Below are positions 1 to 4,349 of a DNA stretch of 5,699 nucleotides, one piece after another. The stretch covers positions 1 through 5,699 of the forward strand of contig JAQUXG010000119.1 of the NCBI GenBank assembly GCA_028692515.1, read 5' to 3'. The stretch comes from Kiritimatiellales bacterium (GTDB lineage: Bacteria; Verrucomicrobiota; Kiritimatiellia; Kiritimatiellales; Tichowtungiaceae). The notes under the pieces are model-generated. The model ran no database searches, was not told the DNA's origin, and saw nothing but the letters and a program-made list of their open reading frames with translations. The position numbers and the translations under genes are program-made. Position 1 is the stretch's first letter, and the number at the start of each line of letters is the position of its first letter.

Positions 1-1
1 T

Positions 2-136
2 CTGGCCGCGATTCTGATTGCCGTTGCGGTTTGGATCGGCGTGCAGTTTATTCTGGTTCCTTCGTTGGAAAAGGATGCGAACCGGCAGGGCCATAAACTC
101 AAGGACTACACCAACCGGCTCTTTTACGGACGATAA
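2..136 (+). CDS. C-terminal fragment of an unidentified membrane protein (5' end outside window)
   Basis: The frame is open from the window edge and ends at TAA (134-136), giving the last 44 residues of a larger protein. The fragment begins with a hydrophobic segment (LAAILIAVAVWIGVQFILV, about 19 residues), which is probably the final transmembrane helix. A short charged tail follows, rich in Lys, Arg and Asp and ending LFYGR. No family can be assigned from so little sequence. It lies 104 bp upstream of the flavoprotein gene on the same strand, so co-transcription is possible, but a large inverted repeat sits between them. Confidence reflects the clear open frame and membrane-like composition; the product is unknown. 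Confidence 0.55.
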   Translation: MAAILIAVAVWIGVQFILVPSLEKDANRQGHKLKDYTNRLFYGR

Positions 137-141
137 TTTTA

Positions 142-235
142 ACCACGGAACACACGGAATACACTGAAGGCGTGCAGTTTTTTATTGTGCCTGATGTTCA
201 GGTTATATTTCCGTGTTTTCTGTGTATTCAGTGGT
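142..235. repeat. Imperfect inverted repeat with arms made of three 9-bp units
   Basis: The left arm (142-168) is three 9-mers: ACCACGGAA, CACACGGAA and TACACTGAA. The right arm (209-235) is the reverse complement of the same pattern: TTCCGTGTT, TTCTGTGTA and TTCAGTGGT. The arms match at 22 of 27 positions, and one further position would be a G-U pair in RNA. The 40-nt centre holds a small perfect hairpin (CCTGA-TGT-TCAGG, 190-202). From general knowledge, ACACGGAA-type tandem units recur between genes in many environmental bacterial genomes. The right arm ends five bases before the flavoprotein ATG and contains part of its probable ribosome-binding site (GGTGA, 233-237), so folding in mRNA could affect translation. 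There is no U-tract after the right arm, so a classical terminator is unlikely. Confidence 0.8.
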
Positions 236-237
236 GA
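233..237 (+). promoter_or_regulatory. Probable ribosome-binding site of the flavoprotein gene, inside the inverted repeat
   Basis: GGTGA can pair with the UCACC stretch near the 3' end of 16S rRNA and lies three bases before ATG 241. No purine-rich AGGAGG is present. Its first three bases are in the right arm of the inverted repeat, so it would be partly sequestered if the stem forms. Confidence 0.4.
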
Positions 238-240
238 AAC

Positions 241-1485
241 ATGAAAATTGCAGATGTGATTATAGTCGGCGGCGGGGCGGCGGGGATGTTCGCCGCTGCT
301 GTGCTGGCTGAAGAGGCGCCGGAACTGAAAGTTCTGGTTCTCGAAAAGGGAGCAAAGCCGCTGGCAAAAGTCCGCGTTTCCGGCGGCGGCCGCTGTAACC
401 TCACGCATCAATGTGCCGACATCCGCGACTTTGTGAAAAACTATCCGCGCGGCGGGCGCGAGCTGATCGGCCCGTTTAACCGATTCGGTCCGGCGGAAAC
501 CATCGCGTGGTTTGAGCGTCACGGCGTTCCGCTGGTGACACTCGCTGACGGATGTCTCTTCCCGAAGTCCGACACGTCGGAAGACGTCATCAATGCGTTG
601 CTCAAAACAACGGCAGAAATCCGAACGAATTCAGAAGTTTCCAAAGTCTGGAAATTCGATGGTGGGTTCAACGTCAAATTGACGAGCGGCGAACAGCTCA
701 GTTGTAAGAAGGTTTTGGTGGCGACGGGCGGCGGTGCATTTATCGAAGGGCTGGGCCATACGATCGAACCCTGCGTGCCGTCGCTCTTTACGTTTAACAC
801 CTCGGACAAAGAGTTCACTGCGCTGGCCGGCATTGTTGTTGAACCGGTTCGTGTCAGTGCGCCGGGTTTAAAGGCGGACGGTGCACTGCTGATTACGCAC
901 AGCGGTGTGAGCGGTCCGGCGGTATTACGGCTTTCGTCGTTCGGTGCGCGAACGCTGGCGGAGATGAATTACCATTTTGAGATGAAAATCAACTGGCTTC
1001 CGGATCAAAGCGAAGAAGAGATTTTCCAAACCCTGGAAAAACAACGCACCGCTTCACCGCGCAAGCAGGTCGGAACGTGGTCGCCGGTTGGCCTTTCTTC
1101 CAGACTTTGGAAACTTCTAGTGAATCGCGCGGACGTTGAAGAGACGCGTGAGTGGGGCGGATGCTCCTCAAAAGCGTTGCGGCAGATCGCGGCGCAGGTG
1201 AGCGGGTTCATTCTTCCAATCATTGGGAAAAACAAACACCGCGAGGAGTTTGTCACTTGCGGCGGAGTCCGCCTGAAGGAAGTGAATTTCCACCCGACCA
1301 AAGGGAGAGAGGCCGCGCGAGTGCGCGGCAATGACCGAAGGGAATGGCAAACCTTGGAAAGCCGTTTGGTTCCGGGGCTCTATTTTGCGGGCGAGGTGCT
1401 GGATATCGACGCGCTCACCGGCGGCTTTAATCTGCAGGCCGCCTGGACGACCGGATATCTGGCCGCGCAATCACTGCGAGGCTGA
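241..1485 (+). CDS. HI0933/YhiN/BaiN-family FAD-dependent oxidoreductase
   Basis: A 414-residue cytosolic flavoprotein, near the usual family length. Seen in the sequence: an N-terminal Rossmann FAD-binding motif (VGGGAAG, residues 9-15), an acidic residue ending the second strand (E35), the family signature KVRVSGGGRCNLTH (43-56), THSGVSGPAVLRLS in the middle, TCGGVRLKEVN, and the C-terminal FAD-contact block GLYFAGEVLDIDALTGGFNLQ (from residue 379). The family has FAD and a predicted NAD(P)H partner. Its physiological reaction is mostly unknown; one clostridial member, BaiN, has been assigned to bile-acid dehydroxylation, and that should not be transferred here. ATG 241 sits directly before the FAD motif, which fixes the start. 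Compared with the family pattern EVNPKTMESKLVPGLYF, this protein has about 19 extra residues (351-369) rich in Arg and Gly. Its DNA also carries several TTTCCA/TGGAAA palindromes. The 3' end overlaps the convergent lipoprotein gene by 15 bp. Family assignment is firm; substrate is unknown. Confidence 0.95.
   Translation: MKIADVIIVGGGAAGMFAAAVLAEEAPELKVLVLEKGAKPLAKVRVSGGGRCNLTHQCADIRDFVKNYPRGGRELIGPFNRFGPAETIAWFERHGVPLVTLADGCLFPKSDTSEDVINALLKTTAEIRTNSEVSKVWKFDGGFNVKLTSGEQLSCKKVLVATGGGAFIEGLGHTIEPCVPSLFTFNTSDKEFTALAGIVVEPVRVSAPGLKADGALLITHSGVSGPAVLRLSSFGARTLAEMNYHFEMKINWLPDQSEEEIFQTLEKQRTASPRKQVGTWSPVGLSSRLWKLLVNRADVEETREWGGCSSKALRQIAAQVSGFILPIIGKNKHREEFVTCGGVRLKEVNFHPTKGREAARVRGNDRREWQTLESRLVPGLYFAGEVLDIDALTGGFNLQAAWTTGYLAAQSLRG
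633..654. repeat. TTTCCA/TGGAAA palindrome, copy 1 (in flavoprotein gene)
   Basis: TTTCCA (638-643), five bases AAGTC, then TGGAAA (649-654): perfect 6-bp arms. It is read through as S-K-V-W-K (residues 134-138). Bases 633-653 are the exact reverse complement of 1098-1118. Confidence 0.7.
1022..1040. repeat. TTTCCA/TGGAAA palindrome, copy 2 (in flavoprotein gene)
   Basis: TTTTCCA (1022-1028), loop AACCC, TGGAAAA (1034-1040): perfect 7-bp arms. It is read in a different codon phase from copy 1, as F-Q-T-L-E-K (residues 262-267). It differs from the 17-bp core of copy 1 at two central bases. Confidence 0.7.
1098..1118. repeat. TTTCCA/TGGAAA palindrome, copy 3 (inverted partner of copy 1)
   Basis: TTCCA (1098-1102), GACTT, TGGAA (1108-1112) lies inside a 21-bp block that is the perfect reverse complement of 633-653. 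It is read as S-R-L-W-K (residues 287-291). Confidence 0.7.
1213..1230. repeat. TTTCCA/TGGAAA palindrome, copy 4 (degenerate)
   Basis: CTTCCAATCATTGGGAAA resembles the other copies, with CCAA/TTGG arms around TCA and one extra G in the right arm. It is read in the third codon phase as L-P-I-I-G-K (residues 325-330). Confidence 0.5.
1287..1360. repeat. Probable palindromic insertion inside the flavoprotein gene
   Basis: Between EVN and QTLESRLVPGL the protein has about 19 residues (351-369: HPTKGREAARVRGNDRREW) not expected from the family pattern EVNPKTMESKLVPGL. The DNA is bounded by TTTCCA (1287-1292) and TTGGAAA (1354-1360), the same half-sites as in the nearby palindromes. Its centre is a perfect hairpin: GCCGCGC (1312-1318), loop GAGT, GCGCGGC (1323-1329). 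The right boundary may be ancestral, since ACC-TTG-GAA corresponds to the family's T-M-E. The frame is preserved. An insertion is inferred from remembered family patterns, not from an alignment. Confidence 0.5.
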
Positions 1486-1938
1486 TTTTGTGAATTTCAG
1501 CGGTTTCTTGAACAGAAACGGATTCTGCCGGTGGACATCGATGTCGTTGAGCATTTCTTTTGCGCTCTGACATTTGGCTGATACGACATCCGGATTGAGC
1601 CGGTAAATCATCAGGCTGTCGGGAGTCAGTTCGTATTTCACAAAGAGATATTTCTGTTTTTCGACATTTTGCAGTTCCAGCTGAATCAGATTCAGTCCGG
1701 CGGCGCTGATCTCAAATCCTTTAAAGCTGATAGTATCACTGCCTTCTGTATAAGTGACGCTGTAGTCCGTTCCGGATGTTTTAACTTCCATCGAAACGGG
1801 TTTTCCGTCGCTGGAGTGCCCTGTCCAGCTTCCGGTCAGAGCCGGATTGGCGGGCGCGGAGGGAGTCCGGCTCAGCGGGATTTCATAATCGCACCCGGCG
1901 AGAAACAGCAGAATTACAGGAAGAATGAGGTTTTTCAT
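1471..1938 (-). CDS. Small lipoprotein of unknown function
   Basis: A 155-residue protein with a clear lipoprotein signal: MKN, a hydrophobic stretch, then lipobox LAGC with the lipidated cysteine at residue 16. Asp follows the cysteine, which in enterobacteria would favour retention in the inner membrane; whether that rule applies here is unknown. A Pro/Ala-rich linker (21-33) leads to LTGSWTG (34-40) and alternating polar/hydrophobic strands (KPVSMEV, DYSVTYTEG, DTISFKGFEI, LIQLELQ, KYLFVKYEL). This suggests a small beta-sandwich or calycin-like barrel, a fold guess only. The C-terminus is basic. The start has a good Shine-Dalgarno (GGAG, seven bases before ATG). The gene lies 19 bp after the stop of the hydrolase-like gene, so the two are probably one transcript. 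It ends inside the last codons of the convergent flavoprotein gene. Confidence 0.8.
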   Translation of the reverse strand: MKNLILPVILLFLAGCDYEIPLSRTPSAPANPALTGSWTGHSSDGKPVSMEVKTSGTDYSVTYTEGSDTISFKGFEISAAGLNLIQLELQNVEKQKYLFVKYELTPDSLMIYRLNPDVVSAKCQSAKEMLNDIDVHRQNPFLFKKPLKFTKSASQ

Positions 1939-1957
1939 TTCTGATCTCCGTTTTGGT

Positions 1958-2344
1958 TTATGGCAGGGCGTATTCTTTTTTCATCCAGTCGAGAGCGCTG
2001 TCAGCCAGCGGTTGCGGCAAGACGGCGATGCTTCCTTCGTAAACTCCAACGTAGTGCTTTGGAATCCGGTCGACGATGAACTTCGCCTGCCGGTCCACAT
2101 TGTTGCGGTCGCGGTTGCCGAGCAGGACGTAGGCGCGCAAGTTAGGGTTTTTCAACAGGAAATCGGGGCGGAGACCTGCTCGTTCAAATCCCTTGAAGTC
2201 GGGTTCCTGCAGAATGATTCCGGCAACCGGACGCATCGTGGCAAATATGGCTGACGGGACGCGCCCGGCAATAAAGCGGTAGTCTCTGGCCATGCGGAAG
2301 CGGTCGGTTGCGTCGTCATAGGCGGCGAGAAAGCTCCCGTTCAT
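1958..2344 (-). CDS. C-terminal part of an alpha/beta-hydrolase-like protein, separated from its N-terminal part by an in-frame TAG
   Basis: The ATG at 2344 gives 128 residues, but the frame has no stop back to the TAG at 2393-2395. The 16 codons before the ATG (IVIILPDAAQEQIGKT) look like a buried beta strand continuing the preceding gene. No Shine-Dalgarno lies near the ATG, so it is probably not a native start. The pattern resembles secreted esterase-like alpha/beta-hydrolases: FLAAYDDATDRF (5-16) before the nucleophile elbow, a strand AYVLLGNRD (71-79), and a late VYEGS...ALDWM block (101-121). Where active relatives have a G-x-S-x-G elbow, this protein reads YRFIAGRVPSA (22-32). Where they have Gly-Gly-His near the end, it reads EGSI. 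It is therefore probably not a classical serine hydrolase. It ends at TAA, 19 bp before the lipoprotein gene. As an independent protein it is doubtful. Confidence 0.6.
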   Translation of the reverse strand: MNGSFLAAYDDATDRFRMARDYRFIAGRVPSAIFATMRPVAGIILQEPDFKGFERAGLRPDFLLKNPNLRAYVLLGNRDRNNVDRQAKFIVDRIPKHYVGVYEGSIAVLPQPLADSALDWMKKEYALP

Positions 2345-2392
2345 GGTTTTGCCGATCTGTTCCTGTGCGGCGTCGGGCAGGATAATGACGAT

Positions 2393-2908
2393 CTATTTTT
2401 CTTTGTGGACGCGCTCTTTCACGCTGTCCCAGAGTGCGGGTGATTCGAGAAAAATCGAGGGGTAGTAGCGGGTGTCGGATTCGTGATAGCCCTGCGGAAT
2501 GTAAACGGCGTACTGGTATTTTCCATGGGTCGGGCGGATGGACTCAGGAAGGGTATCCCAGTTCTCCGTCTTGCTGTAGGTGCATCCGATTTGAATGACG
2601 TGGTCTTCGGGATAAAGCAGTTTTTGCTTTTCCAGTTCGGCCTCTTTGACGGCGCGGATTTCTTTGGCTTTAATGGCGCGTTCTTCCGCCTGCCGGGCAT
2701 AGTCCTGCGAAAGGTTGGCCCGGAGGACAAGGCCGTTCTGCAGAGTGACCGTGCCGGTTTTAAAAATCAGGATTTCCGTTCCGTCGCGTTGCATGGTACC
2801 GGACGGTTCGCCCAGTTCTGCGAGGACGGCATCGCGGGAGGCGCCGATCTCAACGGCGCCGGCCGGGAGGCGGATTAAAAGAAGTCCGAGGAACAGAAGC
2901 CTTTTCAT
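2393..2908 (-). CDS. Secreted protein with SmpA/BamE-like N-domain, coiled coil and truncated hydrolase-like domain
   Basis: A 171-residue product. The signal peptide is MKRLLFLGLLLIRLPAGA with a probable cleavage after AGA (residue 18). ATG 2908 is chosen over the in-frame ATG 2965 because it starts the signal sequence directly; neither has a strong Shine-Dalgarno. Residues 20-65 read IGASRDAVLAELGEP, then EILIFKTGTVTLQNGLV. This pattern is seen in SmpA/BamE-like domains, which are periplasmic and often join larger envelope proteins. Residues 69-97 are Ala/Glu/Lys/Arg-rich and probably helical or coiled coil. Residues 130-171 (YAVYIPQGYHES, then YYPSIFLES) resemble the opening strands of an esterase-like alpha/beta-hydrolase, cut off by TAG 2393-2395 and continued in the same frame downstream. 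The usual His-Gly oxyanion pair after the first core strand is absent (FLES instead). Divergent from the Cys-rich lipoprotein gene. No function is assigned. Confidence 0.7.
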   Translation of the reverse strand: MKRLLFLGLLLIRLPAGAVEIGASRDAVLAELGEPSGTMQRDGTEILIFKTGTVTLQNGLVLRANLSQDYARQAEERAIKAKEIRAVKEAELEKQKLLYPEDHVIQIGCTYSKTENWDTLPESIRPTHGKYQYAVYIPQGYHESDTRYYPSIFLESPALWDSVKERVHKEK

Positions 2909-2955
2909 GTCCGGCAGACTACCGCATGAATTCCGGAAAGACAATCTACGAACGG

Positions 2956-2984
2956 TTGACTTCAATGCCCGGATTGCTTACAAG
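2956..2984 (+). promoter_or_regulatory. Candidate sigma70-like promoter for the Cys-rich lipoprotein gene
   Basis: TTGACT (2956-2961) and TACAAG (2979-2984) are separated by 17 bp in the 85-bp divergent spacer. The expected transcription start, about seven bases downstream, falls at or just before ATG 2994, so the mRNA would be nearly leaderless. This agrees with the absence of any Shine-Dalgarno there. The -10 box is weak. No convincing promoter for the opposite gene was found in the spacer. Confidence 0.3.
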
Positions 2985-2993
2985 CCCGCATTA

Positions 2994-3749
2994 ATGAAAG
3001 TTTTTGTTTGGTCTCTTTTTGTTTTTCCGCTGCTGCTGATTTGCGGCTGTTGTAATTTTGCTTCGTTGGAAGGGAACGGAGCGTGTTCCCGTCTCGCGTG
3101 GGATGCGTATCTTCCGGTTGCGACCCCGGCAGAAGTGGAGCAGATCCGGGCCGTGGCCGAAAACAGTGATGTTCAGCTGATGTTTGAGCGCGGGGCATAC
3201 AGCGGGTACAAGGCCAAAGTGAACCGGGGGTTCAAGTGGGGAATTCCGCTTGGCCCTTACCGCGAGTGCTCTTTCTGGGCTGCCGACAAAAAGCGTAACG
3301 TCCACAATCTCTGCATTAAAATGAATTGCTGGGGAACAACGATTCTTCCGTTTATGACCGGTATTTTTATGGCAGGCGATGCGGAGGTATATGAATACTC
3401 TGGCGGAAAGTGTCTGGCGTATGAGCGGTTTATGCGGGCCGGGATTATTCCATTGGTGGCCTATGAAGCCAGCGTTATGCCTGCGGCACAGGGGCGTCCG
3501 ATGCCCGGATGTCCGAGTATGATGTCGCCGGATTCGCTCTGCCGGATTTCAACGTCTCTGGATGGTGTGAAGCAGGATGAGATGGGCGAGTGCTACGTCT
3601 GGTCATCGTCCTTTTTTGACCGGCCGAAGTATGAGAGGCTGACATCGTATTATTTTCTCTGCGGCCTGTTCGCCTTCGGACAGAAAAACGAACGGGCCTA
3701 TATGCAGCTGGCTTGGATTCCAATCCGGCTTTGGTCGATGGAAGAGTGA
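2994..3749 (+). CDS. Cysteine-rich lipoprotein of unknown function
   Basis: A 251-residue protein. The frame is open further upstream, but ATG 2994 directly begins a signal peptide (MKVFVWSLFVFPLLL) with lipobox-like ICGC, the lipidated cysteine being residue 19; Cys at -2 is less usual. The earlier frame reads through the divergent gene in basic, low-hydrophobicity sequence and is rejected. The mature part has about ten cysteines, many aromatic residues, and one moderately hydrophobic stretch (WGTTILPFMTGIFMAG). Disulfide-stabilised folding in the envelope is plausible. No conserved domain is recognised. There is no Shine-Dalgarno before the ATG (ACAAGCCCGCATTA). Its TGA (3747-3749) directly abuts the stop codon of the convergent satP, leaving no room for a separate terminator. 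Confidence is high that it is a gene, low for any role. Confidence 0.8.
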   Translation: MKVFVWSLFVFPLLLICGCCNFASLEGNGACSRLAWDAYLPVATPAEVEQIRAVAENSDVQLMFERGAYSGYKAKVNRGFKWGIPLGPYRECSFWAADKKRNVHNLCIKMNCWGTTILPFMTGIFMAGDAEVYEYSGGKCLAYERFMRAGIIPLVAYEASVMPAAQGRPMPGCPSMMSPDSLCRISTSLDGVKQDEMGECYVWSSSFFDRPKYERLTSYYFLCGLFAFGQKNERAYMQLAWIPIRLWSMEE

Positions 3750-4325
3750 TTACCCCAGCGGCAGAACGGTTTTTTTGTACACCTCGTTGAGTACCTGTGC
3801 GATACCGGCATAGATGGCGGAGAAGCCGCAGACGAGGCCTTCATAGCCTGCAATCTGTTTGAGCAACGCGTTTTCTGTTGCGTCGCCGATTGCGAGCAGG
3901 GCAAAGAGCACCACCAGCGTGCCGAACACCACTTGCAGGGCTCTTGAGAGTTTCAGTGTGCCGATGAACATCAGCAAGGTAAAGATGCCCCACAGTCCGA
4001 GAAAGCTGGCCATCGCCATGCTGGACGCAGGTGCGGCCAAGCCGAGTTTCGGCAGAACAATCAGCGCCACCAATGTCAGCCAGAAAAAACCGTAGGAGAT
4101 GAACGCGGTGGTTCCAAAGGTGTTGTTCTTTTTCCATTCCATGATACCGGCAATCACCTGTGCAGTTCCGCCGTAAAAAATACCCATGGCGAGAATCATG
4201 GCGTTGAGCTCGTAGAGTCCGGCATTATGGAGGTTCAGCAAAACGGTCGTCATGCCGAAGGCCAGCAGGCCGAGCGGAGCGGGGTTTGCGGTATTGTCAC
4301 GAATCGTCATCGTTTCATTGCACAT
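3750..4325 (-). CDS. satP: Acetate/succinate transporter, AceTr (GPR1/FUN34/YaaH) family
   Basis: A 191-residue inner-membrane protein, close to E. coli SatP (188 residues). Seen: the family signature NPAPLGL (14-20), [12 protein letters not shown] (23-34), [13 protein letters not shown] (44-56), [24 protein letters not shown] in the second and third helices, and [15 protein letters not shown] near the C-terminus. Six hydrophobic segments fit the six-helix subunit. Known family members are oligomeric channels or H+ symporters for acetate, succinate and other small monocarboxylates. The similarity to E. coli SatP as remembered is high over the whole length, which supports the symbol. ATG 4325 has AAGG seven bases upstream; Met6 is an alternative start without a Shine-Dalgarno. 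The gene begins 24 bp after the stop of the SulP permease gene and is probably co-transcribed with it. Confidence 0.93.
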   Translation of the reverse strand: MCNETMTIRDNTANPAPLGLLAFGMTTVLLNLHNAGLYELNAMILAMGIFYGGTAQVIAGIMEWKKNNTFGTTAFISYGFFWLTLVALIVLPKLGLAAPASSMAMASFLGLWGIFTLLMFIGTLKLSRALQVVFGTLVVLFALLAIGDATENALLKQIAGYEGLVCGFSAIYAGIAQVLNEVYKKTVLPLG

Positions 4326-4349
4326 GGAAGGGCCTTTTCTGTTTAGGTG

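Larger units (their letters stand above)
1958..2908 (-). pseudogene. Single hydrolase-like gene interrupted by in-frame TAG (alternative reading of the two adjacent CDS)
   Basis: Reading minus strand from ATG 2908 to TAA 1958-1960 gives 317 codons with one internal TAG (2393-2395). The parts are in the same frame, and fold features continue across the stop: YAVYIPQGY and a strand before it, IVIILPD right after it. A single base change from CAG, TGG, AAG or a Tyr codon would create it. It may be a recent nonsense mutation, a sequencing or assembly error, or suppression. Every other stop visible in the window is TAA or TGA, which is too few to argue for recoding. Confidence 0.55.

Noticed and set aside
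57..72. TTCC-TTCG-TTGGAAAA as a further copy of the palindrome family
   Set aside because: The left arm lacks the A and the spacing is one base short; it is too degenerate to separate from chance.
989..1470. Antisense open frames opposite the flavoprotein gene
   Set aside because: They lie opposite a strongly conserved coding sequence, have low-complexity basic composition, and no start signals or family resemblance.
2393..2395. TAG as a recoded sense codon (pyrrolysine or alternative code)
   Set aside because: No supporting RNA element or second in-frame TAG is visible; a simple nonsense change or sequence error is more likely.
2483..2878. Plus-strand open frame of 131 codons
   Set aside because: It is the complement of the SmpA-like/coiled-coil coding region, which has signal peptide and domain support.
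2931..2938. TTCCGGAA palindrome in the divergent spacer as an operator
   Set aside because: A single 8-bp palindrome is expected by chance and has no second copy nearby.
2715..2993. Upstream extension of the Cys-rich lipoprotein frame, adding 93 residues
   Set aside because: The extension lies antisense to the hydrolase-like gene and is Arg/Ser/Pro-rich; a clear signal peptide begins at 2994.
3765..3780. Run of seven Ts just after the Cys-rich lipoprotein gene as a terminator
   Set aside because: No stable stem precedes it; it is the complement of a Lys-Lys-Thr codon run at the end of satP.
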